64,000 nucleotides of DNA from Roseiarcus sp963829505 (GCA_963829505.1 CAWHIL010000003.1:310001-374000); one strand, 5' to 3'. Positions 27,411-36,317 are shown, counted from the stretch's first letter. A program made the numbers and translations. The notes: a model not told the origin generated them from the sequence alone.

Positions 27411-27681
27411 GGCCGCCGCGCCAGGGTTCCGGATGTTTCCACTCCGCGCCAGAACCCTCCGATTGTCGACGGTGTCTGGTCTCGAATTTGAGCGGGTCAG
27501 ATTGTCGGCCCCCAGGCTGCGATGTTCTGACACGCTGCAGCTGATTTCTCCGACAGTCTCTGCCTGGCGCGGTCCGCCGAGAACGGAGAAGCCGCGATGC
27601 GGCGACGCGGTAATTCGTGCGTGGCTTATTGACAGCAGCTCGGAAAGCGGGGCGTGGCCGCTTTTCCAAGACCCCGATCCT

Positions 27682-27924
27682 CTATTCTCTAATTACCAGT
27701 TCGTCGTAAAGGCGTTCAATCAACAAAGCCTCGCGCTTCTCGATGAATTCCTTGAAATTCTCTAAAGATAGTTCAACGTCTGGGATTAGGTGGCGCTCCA
27801 TATACTCCCTTCTTGCGGTCTTCGATTTATAGGTAGCCTCCATCCACGTTTGAAAATCTTTGCTAGATTTCTCTTGATTAGGAATTCCCTCAATAAGCTG
27901 TACCAGGTAAAAAAGTACGACCAT
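27682..27924 (-). CDS. Low-GC gene remnant, C-terminus of a DUF262-like protein (tentative)
   Basis: The 80-residue frame ends with YMERHLIPDVELSLENFKEF and IEKREALLIERL. This resembles the C-terminal end of DUF262/GmrSD-type nuclease proteins, where a HLIP segment is followed by a helix with EFIExRxxLI. Codon use is AT-rich and unlike all neighbours, so it was probably acquired. In-frame coding-like sequence continues upstream of the ATG to a TAG at 27967-27969, so the 5' part of the gene is gone. The family link is an inference from a short segment. Confidence 0.4.
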   Translation of the reverse strand: MVVLFYLVQLIEGIPNQEKSSKDFQTWMEATYKSKTARREYMERHLIPDVELSLENFKEFIEKREALLIERLYDELVIRE

Positions 27925-28090
27925 CCAGGATAAAATTTTGACTGCAGGCTGAGGCCGTTGCCAGCCCTATTGATTATGGTGACACGCCCGTCAACCACTA
28001 ATTCGACACCGTCCGACGGCGTCTCCCCGGCTTCGCGAAAAGGTAAACACGGGCGTGTCGCGGTAATACCGAATGGGACAGATAATCTAT

Positions 28091-28165
28091 CCTGTTCGGC
28101 CGAAAATGCGCCCTGTTGCGGCGAAAACCCTCCCTGTTACGGGCGTAAATCCTCCCTGTTCCTGA
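28091..28165. repeat. Phased CCTGTT direct repeats (21-22 bp period)
   Basis: CCTGTT occurs at 28091, 28112, 28133 and 28155, that is at steps of 21, 21 and 22 bp. Each of the first three is followed by a CGG-containing segment and an AAA tract. The step equals two turns of B-DNA, so a protein could bind all copies on one face, as with iterons or regulator arrays. Confidence 0.6.
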
Positions 28166-28452
28166 AGGCTCGCGGCCGAGGTTCGAAAGCGGCGACGGGG
28201 GCGCCGGGCTTCCCGATCCCTCGGTGAGATTACGGCGTCGCTCCTCGGCAGGCCGAAAACCCCTACCTTTTCAATATCCAGGTGTTTTTGTTTTCCAGAA
28301 GTTCCGTTTATGTTATTCTTATCCTATCGAAGGTTGGAAGAGGCGCGACGGGCGCGATCGGGAATGCGGCGGCGGGACGGGGAAAGAAATTCTATCCAAT
28401 GGCCGGTCAAAGTCCTGCGGCTGGTTTGGCTTGCCGGGGCGCCTTGCCCCGA

Positions 28453-28571
28453 CCTGGTCCTGACGAGCGGCTCCACCGGCGGCGCGTCTCGAAGGACGAT
28501 CCAGCCGACACGTCGGCGCGATCTGGAGCGTTCTTCGAGACGCCTGCTTTGCAGGCTCCTCGAGGCACGAG
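28453..28571. repeat. Dispersed palindromic repeat, CTCGTCCTGAGGAG family, copy 2
   Basis: The left arm runs to GCGCGTCTCGAAGGA near 28496 and the right arm from TTCTTCGAGACGCCTGCTTT to CTCGAGGCACGAG. It is the same element as at 15281, more diverged at the outer ends. Confidence 0.7.
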
Positions 28572-28672
28572 GGCCGTGTTTGGGTCCGCCTCTCCTTGGC
28601 CGTTCCATAGGGTTGCCAATGGCGCCGCAAGCGTCTGAAAATCCACGATCCGGGGTTGCGCCCGCGCGGGCC

Positions 28673-29584
28673 TCAGAGCTTCAATTCCGCCGGAAAGCCC
28701 GGGGCGCGGAGGTCGGTGTGCAGCGCGTCCTCGAGGAGCTTCACCACCTGGGTCGACTGCGCCCCGCCGCCATAGGCCTCGCGGGCGCGGATGAAGGTCT
28801 GGGCGGCGATCGCGGCGAGATCGAGGGGCACGCCGAGGTCGCGGCCCAGGTCCATGGCGAAGCCGAGGTCCTTGCAGGCGAGCTCCATGGTGAAGCCGAC
28901 GTTGTAGGAGCCGTTGAGCACGAGCTGGGATTCGGTCTCGTGGACGAAGCTCGAGCCCGAGCTCGCCTTGATCACGGCGTAGGCGGTCGCCAGGTCGAGC
29001 CCGCCGCGCCTGGCGAGCATGAGCGCCTCCCCGGCCGCGATCAGGTGGACGAAGGCGAGCATGTTGGTGATGACCTTGATGACCGACGCCGAGCCCAGCG
29101 GGCCGACATGGAAGACCGGCCGGCCCATCGCCTCGAGCGCGGCGCGATGGCGGGCGAAGACCTCGGCCTCGCCACCGACGATGACCGCGATCTCGCCCGC
29201 CGCCGCCTTGTGGACGCCCCCGGTGACGGGCGCCTCGAGGGTGAAGACGCCTGTCTCGGCGGCGGCCGCCGCGAGGCGCTGGACGGTCCTGGCGTCGACC
29301 GTGCTCATCTCGATCCAGGTCGAACCGGGCTTCAGCCCCGCGAGCAGGCCCTCCTTCCCGGTCAGCACCCGCTCCGAGATCGTGGGAGAGGGCAGGCAGG
29401 TGAAGACCGCGTCCGATCGCTCGGCGACTTCGCGGGCGCTTTCGGCGAAGCCGGCGCCCGCCGCGACGAGCGCGTCGCCGCTTCGGGCGTCGAGGTCATG
29501 GACGGTAACGCCGAAGCCTGCGCGCCTCAGGTTCATGGCGAGGGCGCCGCCGAGATTGCCCAGCCCGACGAACCCGCACCGCAT
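28673..29584 (-). CDS. NAD(P)-dependent beta-hydroxyacid dehydrogenase
   Basis: The 303-residue product is of the 3-hydroxyisobutyrate/tartronate-semialdehyde reductase family. It starts with the Rossmann motif GFVGLGNLGGALAMNL, has the substrate-binding EAPVTGGVHKAAAGEIAVIV (family DAPVSGG) and the catalytic Lys in ASVIKVITNMLAF (family GxxxKxxxN). These enzymes reduce or oxidise short beta-hydroxyacids with NAD(P). The exact substrate is open. Start ATG 29584. It lies alone beside the accessory patch. Confidence 0.9.
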   Translation of the reverse strand: MRCGFVGLGNLGGALAMNLRRAGFGVTVHDLDARSGDALVAAGAGFAESAREVAERSDAVFTCLPSPTISERVLTGKEGLLAGLKPGSTWIEMSTVDARTVQRLAAAAAETGVFTLEAPVTGGVHKAAAGEIAVIVGGEAEVFARHRAALEAMGRPVFHVGPLGSASVIKVITNMLAFVHLIAAGEALMLARRGGLDLATAYAVIKASSGSSFVHETESQLVLNGSYNVGFTMELACKDLGFAMDLGRDLGVPLDLAAIAAQTFIRAREAYGGGAQSTQVVKLLEDALHTDLRAPGFPAELKL

Positions 29585-29766
29585 CGAAGCGCCCTCCGGG
29601 GTCTTTTATTTACCCTTTCTGGAGAATATCTCGAAGATGGGGCCCCGCAAGGGAAGTCAGGATCGCGGGTCCCGCGCCCGCGGCTCTGGCGCAGAGGGCG
29701 GACATCGCGTAGATTTGTAAACATCGGATTGCGGAGCGGGACCGCGTTCTCGGGGGGAGCCATCGG

Positions 29767-30610
29767 GTGGAGACCATCGCGGCCGTGGCGGCCAGAAAGC
29801 TCGGGAAGTTCCTCGCCGAGGACTTCCGCGACATCTTTGGCTCGACCCACGAGGACAAGGCCGAGCGGCTCGGGTCTCTCGCTCGCGGCGCCATCGAGGC
29901 GATCGCCAAGAGCGACGCCCTCTACCACAATTTCGAGCACACCATGCTCGTGACCTCGGTCGGGCGGGACATCCTCAGGGGCAGGGTGCTGAAGGAGCGG
30001 ATCGAGCCGGCCGACTACCTGCATCTCATCTGCGCCTGCCTCCTGCACGACATCGGGTTCGTGCGCGGCATCCTCAAGGGAGACACCTCGAACGAATTCG
30101 TGGTCGACCAGAGCGGGCGCAAGGTGAGCCTGCCGCGCGGCGCCTCCGACGCGGCGCTGATGCCCTATCACGTCGACCGCTCGAAGCTCTTCGTCTACGA
30201 GCGGCTCGGCTCATCGCCTCATATCGACCCGGCGAGGGTCGCCGAGTTCGATCGAGCTGACGCGCTTCCCTCCCTGCGTCACCGCCGTCGGGAACGCCGA
30301 CCTCGAGGCGCGGCTCGTGCTCGCCTCCGACCTCATCGGTCAGCTCGGCGATCCGCTCTACCCGAAGAAGGCGAACGCGCTCTACACCGAGTTCGAGGAG
30401 AACGGCACCAATCGGCAGTTTGGCTACGAGAGCCCGGCGGACCTGGTCGACAAGTATCCGACCTTCTTCTCGAACAGCGTCGCCGAGCACATCGAGGAGG
30501 GAGTGAAGTACCTCTCGATCACCGCCTCGGGCCGACAGTGGGTCGCCAACCTCCACAACCACGTCTGGTGCGCCGAGCACAGCCAGTGGATCATGGGGCC
30601 GCAGCACTGA
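29767..30610 (+). pseudogene. HD-domain phosphohydrolase, single-base frame break
   Basis: Residues 1 to about 161 (GTG 29767, with GGGGGAG upstream) contain the metal-binding set YH54NFEH58 and LLH94D95IG of HD-superfamily phosphohydrolases, like cyclic-nucleotide phosphodiesterases. At 30250 an extra G in GAGTTCGATCGAG shifts the frame; removing it gives FIELTRFPPCVTAVGNADLE and runs on through SDLIGQLGDPLYPKKANALY to the TGA at 30610, a 280-residue protein. The frame without repair continues as nonsense. It is either an indel error or a pseudogene losing its C-terminal 40 %. Confidence 0.85.
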
Positions 30611-30746
30611 GGCTGGCGGGGCCGGCTGGCGGAAGCGCCACGCAGGTTCCGTGTCCGTGCCAGCGATTTCAGGGAGTCGAGACCTCGGATTGCCTCGTGT
30701 CTGTGAAATGGTTTCTAGATATATTTCATATCGTTGCACACGATAA

Positions 30747-31958
30747 TTAATCCGGCGCCTGAACGGGCGCGAAGCGCGGCACGAGATGCAGGTCCTTGCC
30801 GGTCCACGGGTGGGCCAGGGCGACCGCCTCGTCGAGTTCGACCCCGAGCCCCGGATCGCCCGGCGGGATCACGTAGCCGTCCTCCCAGCGGATGGGCTTC
30901 TTGAGGAGCGCGGCGTGGAAGCCCTCCCAGCGCTCGATGCTCTCGAGGATGAGGAAGTTCGGAATGCAGGCGGCAAGCTGGATGTTGGCCGCCCCGACCA
31001 CCGGCCCGCAATAGAGGTGCGGCGCGATCTGCGCGTAATGGGCCTCCGCCATCGCGGCGATCTTCTTGGCCTCCAGAATGCCCCCGACGCGGCCGAGGTT
31101 CGGCTGCAGGATCGAGGCGGCGCCCGTCTCGAGCAGGCGGGCGAACTCGTACTTCGTCGTCAGCCGCTCGCCGGCCGCGATCGGCATGCGGCACTGGCGG
31201 GCGACCCGCGCCATCTCCTCCGGCGCCTCGGGCGGCGTCGGCTCCTCGAACCACAGCGGCTCGTACGGTTCGATGCGGCGGGCGAGGCGGAGCGCCCCCG
31301 ACACGGTGAACTGCCCGTGCGTGCCGAACAGGAGATCGCAGCCCGTCCCGAGCGCCTCGCGCAGCGCCTTGCAGAATGCCTCCGACAGTTCGAGCCGCTC
31401 GAGGCTCGGCTGGCGCGGGTCGAACGAGGAATAGGGGCCGGCGGGGTCGAACTTGACCGCGGTGAACCCTTGGCCTGCGTATTTCAGCGCCCGCTCGGCG
31501 GCGGCGCCGGGCGTCCGATAGACGGGGCTGTCGGAATAGGCGTGCGACCCCGGCTCGTCCGGATAGAGGTAGGTGTAGCTGCGGAGCCGCTCGTGAACCT
31601 TGCCGCCGAGGAGGTCGTAGACGGGTTTGCCGACCGCCTTGCCGGCGATGTCCCAGAGCGCCATTTCGATGCCCGAAAGCACCCCCATCAGCGACGCGTC
31701 CGGGCGGCCGGTGTAGCCGCGCCCGTAGACATTGCGCCACAGGGTTTCGATCCGGAAGGGGTCCGAGCCCATGACATGGCGCTCGAACACGTCGCGGATC
31801 CCGGCGACGATCACGTCGGGCGCGAAGCTCGCCGCATAGACCTCGCCGACGCCCTCGACGCCGCAGGCGGTCTTGAGCTTGAGGAAGATGAAATAGCGGC
31901 CGCCGAAGGCGGGCGGCGGGTTGCCGACGACGAAGGTCTTGAGTTCCGCAATCTTCAT
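30747..31958 (-). CDS. Mandelate racemase/muconate lactonizing enzyme family protein (sugar-acid dehydratase-like)
   Basis: The 403-residue product is an enolase-superfamily member. It has the N-terminal capping domain (MKIAELKTFVVGNPPPAFGG), a TIM barrel with the catalytic Lys in GFTAVKFDPAGP, metal ligands around LLFGTHGQF, LWFEEPTPPE and PIAAGERL, and a C-terminal APHLYCGP. This looks like the galactonate/arabinonate dehydratase branch rather than racemases. The specific sugar acid is unknown. The beta-hydroxyacid dehydrogenase nearby might act in the same kind of catabolism, but they are not in one operon. Confidence 0.88.
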   Translation of the reverse strand: MKIAELKTFVVGNPPPAFGGRYFIFLKLKTACGVEGVGEVYAASFAPDVIVAGIRDVFERHVMGSDPFRIETLWRNVYGRGYTGRPDASLMGVLSGIEMALWDIAGKAVGKPVYDLLGGKVHERLRSYTYLYPDEPGSHAYSDSPVYRTPGAAAERALKYAGQGFTAVKFDPAGPYSSFDPRQPSLERLELSEAFCKALREALGTGCDLLFGTHGQFTVSGALRLARRIEPYEPLWFEEPTPPEAPEEMARVARQCRMPIAAGERLTTKYEFARLLETGAASILQPNLGRVGGILEAKKIAAMAEAHYAQIAPHLYCGPVVGAANIQLAACIPNFLILESIERWEGFHAALLKKPIRWEDGYVIPPGDPGLGVELDEAVALAHPWTGKDLHLVPRFAPVQAPD

Positions 31959-32000
31959 GGGGCCGTTGCTCTCCGCTGACGCCGCCTGATCCAGAGAAGC

Positions 32001-32110
32001 AACGCCGCAAGGCGGCGCGTCTCGAAGGATGACTCCAGGAGATGCCGCGGTTCAGCCTCTTCTGGAACCGTCCTTCGAGACGCCCGCGTCGCGGGCTCCT
32101 CAGGACGAGG
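32001..32110. repeat. Dispersed palindromic repeat, CTCGTCCTGAGGAG family, copy 3
   Basis: The left arm AACGCCGCAAGGCGGCGCG then TCTCGAAGGA and the right arm TCCTTCGAGACGCCCGCGTC then CTCAGGACGAG match the copy at 15281. It lies in the divergent gap before the DUF6790-like gene. Confidence 0.75.
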
Positions 32111-32190
32111 TCGATGGTCTTCCGCTCACGCCGGATTTCAGAGACGGCGGCGGTGCTAAGGTCAAGCGGCCGGGAAAACGGAGGCGCGAC

Positions 32191-32712
32191 ATGATAGGGG
32201 AAGCTATTGGGTTCGCGCTGCGCAACGTGTCGGCTGAGCTTTTCGTGCTCGCGCTCGTCGTGGCGGCGCTTCGCCGCGGCCGGCCGCTCGCGATCCGCTT
32301 CCTCGACTGGCTGCTGCTGCTGGGGCTCGGACTCACCTTCCTCTGGGCGGCCTTCTATCACCTCGTCTTTCCCGATTTCGCCGCCGCCTTCATCGGCTGG
32401 GCGCCGAGCCCGTTCCAGTTCGAGGTCGGAATCGCCGATCTCGCCTTCGGGATCGTCGCCTGCGTCGCGTTCTGGCGGACACTGGCCTTCAAGGAGGCGG
32501 CGGTGATCGGCGCGTCGATCGCGCTACTCGGCGACGCCGCCGGCCATGTCCGGCAGATGATCGAGGCCGGCAATTTCGCCCCCGGCAACGCCGGCCCGGT
32601 GTTCTGGACCGACATTCTCGCGCCCGCGACCGCCATCGTGTGCCTGATTGCGGCCAAGCGTGCGGCGGGCGATGGTAGGTTGACCCACATCAACAAGCCG
32701 CCAGGTGTTTGA
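32191..32712 (+). CDS. DUF6790-like integral membrane protein
   Basis: The 173-residue product has five hydrophobic segments. The motif SPFQFEVGIADLAFGIVACV is typical of DUF6790, a family of unknown function with conserved Gln/Glu in the membrane, and LWAAFYHLVFPDFAAAFIGW precedes it. The start is ATG 32191; an upstream frame through a repeat is rejected. Confidence 0.75.
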   Translation: MIGEAIGFALRNVSAELFVLALVVAALRRGRPLAIRFLDWLLLLGLGLTFLWAAFYHLVFPDFAAAFIGWAPSPFQFEVGIADLAFGIVACVAFWRTLAFKEAAVIGASIALLGDAAGHVRQMIEAGNFAPGNAGPVFWTDILAPATAIVCLIAAKRAAGDGRLTHINKPPGV

Positions 32713-33077
32713 TGGCAAAAGGAAATAAGAGGAAGCGACGGATTGGTGGCCTCCGCCGAGGAGACAGTGGGTGGACACGGCGCCAGAAGGGGCGGCTCTC
32801 CTGGCTTTGACGGTTCTCGCCGCCGCGGAACCTGGACCGGTAGAAGCGCCGGTCCGCGAAGACTGCGCCCGCCGCTTCGACGGATCGGCCATCGAAGAAG
32901 CCGACGAAGCGCCACTCGCCAATCTCCGACATGGCGTCGTGGCCATGACCGCATCAGGGGGCAATGAATGATCCGGGACGTAGCGCTCGTGCTCGCAGCC
33001 GCCACCATCGCGTCGCCGCTGACGACGCCCGCGCCGCCCGGGAGAGATCGATGATTTCGGAATAAGGGAATTGTTTG

Positions 33078-33107
33078 TTGACACAACGCGCATTTTCATG
33101 TTATACA
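33078..33107 (+). promoter_or_regulatory. Consensus-like sigma-70 promoter without an obvious gene
   Basis: TTGACA (33078-33083) and TATACA (33102-33107) are 18 bp apart in an AT-rich patch. This is the closest match to consensus in the window. Downstream sequence has no convincing coding frame and enters a repeat at 33252, so a small RNA is possible. Confidence 0.4.
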
Positions 33108-33251
33108 GAAAGTGCTGTTTGAACTTGGCTAAGTCTTCCGAAAGCCGCTGCTTGTGGGCTGCCGATGCGCGATCGGAGAAATCCGACCAGGCTGGCAGCG
33201 TCGGCCGGGGAGGCCCGGCCGGAAGGTCGGAAGTGATCCCGAAGCGGGGGC

Positions 33252-33387
33252 TCGTCTTCGCGAGGAGCGAAGCGACGTGGCGATCCAGACACACCCGGCG
33301 CCCCGATGACCAGCGGATTCGTGCGCGGATCGTCCCGAGGCCTGGCGCGCTTGCCTCTGGATCGCGGCGCTACGCTGGCGATGAGGC
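33252..33387. repeat. Palindromic repeat, GCGATCCAG type
   Basis: The left arm CGTCTTCGCGAGGAGCGAAG then CGTGGCGATCCAG and the right arm CTCTGGATCGCGGCGCTACG then CTGGCGATGAGG are inverse, imperfect copies around an unrelated centre. It is related to the half copy at 27381. This type of element is frequent in rhizobial intergenic DNA. Confidence 0.65.
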
Positions 33388-33415
33388 CGTGGGCGCCTAT
33401 CGCCTGGCAGTTACA

Positions 33416-33646
33416 GTCGCCCGGAAAAACCGCCGCAAGCCTCTGAGAACGCTCAAAGCCGGGGCGGGTTTGGCGCGCTGACCGGAAGCCCGGCGCTCCA
33501 GCGGCCGGCAAAGGCGTTTCGACCCTCTCGCGGGAGGCGGCCTCCCTCTGCGCCAAGGATCGTTGCGAGCGAGGGCGCGGCGCGCGTCGCCCGGAAAAAC
33601 CGCAAGCCTCTGAAAACGCAAAAAACCGGCCCGGGTTTGGCGCGCT
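33416..33646. repeat. Pair of 61-65 bp direct repeats beside the alcohol dehydrogenase gene
   Basis: 33416-33480 and 33586-33646 both begin GTCGCCCGGAAAAACCGC, continue with AAGCCTCTGA and AACGC, and end CGGGTTTGGCGCGCTG, with a 3-bp deletion and a few substitutions. The second copy, read on the minus strand, forms AAACCCGGGCCGGTTTTTT, a possible terminator for the dehydrogenase gene that ends at 33660. Confidence 0.65.
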
Positions 33647-33659
33647 GGTCCTGGCATCC

Positions 33660-34745
33660 TTAGAACACGATGACGTTGCGGATCGCGCGGCCGGAGCGGG
33701 AGGAGGCGAGGGCGTCGTTGATCCGCTCGAGCGGGAAACGGTTCGAGATCAGTTCGTCGAGCCTCAGGCGCCCGTCGCGATAGAGCGCGATGATTTTTGG
33801 GATGTCGATCGCCGGGCGGGCCGAGCCCATCTTGGAGCCGAGAATTCTCTGCCCGTCGGCGGCGAGCATGCCCGGATCGATCGTCGCCCGGACGTCGGAA
33901 GGGGGCATGCCGACGAGCACGACGGCGCCGTTGCGCTTGATGAGCGAAAGCGCCTGCTCGGGCGCGCCCTTCACGCCGACCGTGACGAAGGCCCAGTCGG
34001 CCTTGCGACCGCCGGTCAGGGCCTTGACCCGTTCTTCGACGTTCTCGTTTCTTGCGTTGATCGTCTGGGTTGCGCCGAACCCGATCGCCGCGGCAAGCTT
34101 CGTGGCGTCGACGTCGACCGCGATGATCGGCTCGCAGCCGGCGAGACGCGCGCCCTGGACGGAATTGAGCCCGACGCCGCCGCAGCCGATGACGACCGCG
34201 CTCGACCCCTCTTTCACCTGCGCCGTGTTGATGACGGCGCCGAGCCCCGTCAGCACGCCGCAGGCGACGAGCGAGGCGACGTCGAGCGGCATGTCGCTCG
34301 GGATTTTGACCGCCTGCGAGGCGTCGACGACCATGCGCTCGGCGAAGGCCCCGGTGCGCAGACCATGGACAAGCGGCTTTCCGCCCCCGTCGCTCAGCGG
34401 CGTCTGCCGGTCGAGCGGAAAGACTTCCTCGCAGAACACCGGCGCGCCCTCGGCGCAGGCCGGGCAGAAGCCGCAATTGCGGATGAGCGTCACGACGACC
34501 GGGTCGCCGGCTTTGAGGCGCGTCACCCCCGCGCCGACCGCTTCGACGACACCGGCCGCCTCGTGGCCGTAGACCGCCGGAAGCGCGCCGCCCCACGCCC
34601 CGTCGATATAGAAGATGTCGCTGTGGCAGATGGCGCAAGCGGCGGTCTTGACCAGGACCTCGTTCGCGCCGGGCCCGGCGATGTCGATCGTCTCGATCGT
34701 GAGCGGCTGCCCGAATGTGCGGCAGACGGCGGCTTTGGTTTTCAT
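33660..34745 (-). CDS. Zinc-dependent alcohol dehydrogenase (MDR family)
   Basis: The 361-residue product has catalytic zinc ligands in C40-H-S-D and GHEAAGVVEAVG, four structural-zinc cysteines in CGFCPACAEGAPVFC, and the NAD-binding VVIGCGGVGLNSVQGARLAG. It resembles the class III/Zn-type alcohol dehydrogenases that oxidise primary alcohols or hydroxymethyl adducts. Start ATG 34745. A longer open frame upstream is rejected because it crosses repeats. Substrate unknown. Confidence 0.92.
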   Translation of the reverse strand: MKTKAAVCRTFGQPLTIETIDIAGPGANEVLVKTAACAICHSDIFYIDGAWGGALPAVYGHEAAGVVEAVGAGVTRLKAGDPVVVTLIRNCGFCPACAEGAPVFCEEVFPLDRQTPLSDGGGKPLVHGLRTGAFAERMVVDASQAVKIPSDMPLDVASLVACGVLTGLGAVINTAQVKEGSSAVVIGCGGVGLNSVQGARLAGCEPIIAVDVDATKLAAAIGFGATQTINARNENVEERVKALTGGRKADWAFVTVGVKGAPEQALSLIKRNGAVVLVGMPPSDVRATIDPGMLAADGQRILGSKMGSARPAIDIPKIIALYRDGRLRLDELISNRFPLERINDALASSRSGRAIRNVIVF

Positions 34746-35269
34746 GTTTGCGCTCGGGAGTCGGCGTCGAAGAACGCGCGCACGTTTCTCGCCAGCGGCA
34801 CCGAGTTCAAGCGCAGCTTGTCGCGGGGCCCATGCCTTTTTGCGAAGGCTGTCAGGCGCGACCCCCCTCTGCGCCATTGAGCGGCCCGGGTCGGATCGAG
34901 CGCCTATCGGCGCCGCGAGGATGGCCGGGCCCGAGCCCGGCCATGACGGCCAAAGCGAGCGGGCCAACTTGAGTCGAGCAAAGGCGTCCGCCTCCCTTGG
35001 CCTGCAAGGCCGATCCACGAGTTGCCGACAGGCGCTTCGGCGCTGCACGCCCAAAACCGGCGTCGTGTCTCCTAGAGGCGCCGCAGCGACGGGTCGCGAA
35101 CGAAGCGCAGGTAGGAGCGCACTTTGCGGAAGCTCGGCCGCATACGCCGCGAATGCTTCGGGGCGCCCGCGCGAGCGCCTTGCGTCGTCGATGAGCGGGC
35201 GTCGGGTTCGCTGCCCACGTCCTCGTGCTACGCCTTTCCGCGGTCTTTGACGCCGAAACGGATGAGCCC
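34746..35269. other. 524-bp divergent intergenic region
   Basis: It lies between the divergent alcohol dehydrogenase and SDR genes. It contains one perfect hairpin repeat (34921-34944). A 48-codon minus-strand frame at 35072-35218 (GTG start) ends MRPSFRKVRSYLRFVRDPSL plus RRL, which is protein-like and basic, but has only a weak, badly spaced ribosome site; I do not call it. Nothing else was seen. Confidence 0.4.
34921..34944. repeat. Short perfect hairpin repeat (ATGGCCGGGC)
   Basis: ATGGCCGGGC and GCCCGGCCAT form a 10-bp perfect stem around a CCGA loop. There is no T-run after it, so it is more likely a REP-like unit than a terminator. Confidence 0.6.
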
Positions 35270-36130
35270 ATGAGATCTGTCGTCGTGACCGGGGTGTCGA
35301 CCGGCATCGGGTGGAGTTCAGCCAAAGCCCTTCTGGACGCAGGCCTCCGCGTCTTTGGCTCGGTGCGTCGGGAGGCGGACGCGGAGCGCCTCGCAAGCGC
35401 GTTCGGGCCGAACTTCACGCCGCTGATCTTCGACGTGACCGACAGGCCGGCGGTCGGCGCCGCGGCGGAGCGCGTGGCGCGGACGCTCGGCGACGAAAGG
35501 CTGGCGGGCCTGGTGAACAACGCCGGCGTGGCGGTGGTCGGTCCGCTCTTCGATATCGACATCGAGGCGTTCAGCGGTCAGTTCGACGTCAACGTCGTGG
35601 GGCCGCTGATCGTGACGCAGGCGTTTCTGCCGCTTCTCGGCCTCGATCGCGCGCGCAAAGGGCCGCCCGGGCGCATCGTGATGATGTCGTCGGTCGGCGG
35701 GCGCAGGGCCTCGCCCTTCGTCGGCGCCTATTTCGCGTCGAAGTTCGCGCTCGAAGGCCTGTCGCAGGCGCTGCGGCTCGAACTGACGCCGTTCGGCGTC
35801 GAGGTCGTCGTCCTGGGGCCCGGCATGGTCGTCACGCCCATCTGGGACAAGGCCGACGCGTTCGACGCCGCCCGCTACAAGGACACGCCCTACGCTGTCC
35901 CGATCGAACGCCTGAAAGCCTATGTCTCCGCCGCGCGGAAGCGGGGGCTGCCTCCCGACAAGATCGGCGAGGCGGTGAAGGACGCCATCCTCGCGCCGAG
36001 ACCGAAGGCGCGGCGCGTCCTGGCGCCGGACCCGGTCTCGAACTGGATCGCCGGCGCCCTTCCGCGGCGCCTGGTCGACAGGCTGATTTCGCGTCGTCTC
36101 GGACTGAGGCCGGTGAACGACGGTTCTTGA
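35270..36130 (+). CDS. Short-chain dehydrogenase/reductase (SDR)
   Basis: The 286-residue product is a classical SDR. The NAD(P) motif is VVTGVSTGIG, the NNAG motif is LVNNAGVAVVG, the catalytic Ser is in MMSSVGGR, and the Tyr-Lys pair appears as FVGAYFASKFALEGL, i.e. YxxSK. C-terminal sequence fits the retinol-dehydrogenase-like branch. The substrate is unknown. Start ATG 35270. Confidence 0.92.
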   Translation: MRSVVVTGVSTGIGWSSAKALLDAGLRVFGSVRREADAERLASAFGPNFTPLIFDVTDRPAVGAAAERVARTLGDERLAGLVNNAGVAVVGPLFDIDIEAFSGQFDVNVVGPLIVTQAFLPLLGLDRARKGPPGRIVMMSSVGGRRASPFVGAYFASKFALEGLSQALRLELTPFGVEVVVLGPGMVVTPIWDKADAFDAARYKDTPYAVPIERLKAYVSAARKRGLPPDKIGEAVKDAILAPRPKARRVLAPDPVSNWIAGALPRRLVDRLISRRLGLRPVNDGS

Positions 36131-36317
36131 ACGCCCTGTGACGAAGAACTCACCGCATCGCCTCAGGGCGAATGCTCGATTTCCGCGTTCGGACGTCAAT
36201 TGAAACGGCGAAAACGCCGGATCCCTCTTGCTGAGAGCGGCGGCGGGCGCCATCCCTAGTGAGGTTCGCCAAGTGCGAGCCGCTGGCTCGCCCCCGCATT
36301 CCAAGGAGTTACCACCA

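Larger units (their letters stand above)
27322..28672. other. 1.35-kb accessory patch of lower GC
   Basis: Between the dioxygenase and dehydrogenase genes lie, in order, a copy of the GCGATCCAG-type repeat, a stretch of clearly lower GC (about 27660-28000) holding a short gene remnant on the minus strand, a run of phased CCTGTT repeats, and a dispersed palindromic repeat. No intact long gene is present. Composition and content suggest the scar of a former mobile or defence island. Confidence 0.5.
32713..33659. other. 947-bp repeat-rich intergenic region
   Basis: No gene can be supported. A minus-strand frame at 32690-32932 (80 codons, starting MSEIGEWRFVGFFDGRS) has high third-position GC and reads somewhat like protein, but has no ribosome site and overlaps the previous gene. 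Overlapping plus-strand frames in the same place are weaker. The rest holds a sigma-70-like promoter without a clear gene, a palindromic repeat and a direct repeat, listed separately. Confidence 0.4.

Noticed and set aside
32690..32932. An 80-codon minus-strand frame starting MSEIGEWRFVGFFDGRS
   Set aside because: It has coding-like GC at third positions but no ribosome site, overlaps the end of a real gene and shows no family; left as a remark only.
35072..35218. A 48-codon basic peptide ending RKVRSYLRFVRDPSLRRL
   Set aside because: It reads like protein, but a GTG start with a ribosome site only two bases away and the short length are too weak to call it a gene.
36131..36317. A lux box before luxI
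   Set aside because: I looked for a 20-bp palindrome of the CTGTNNN...NNNACAG kind and found none convincing; the region only has a short GGCG/CGCC hairpin.
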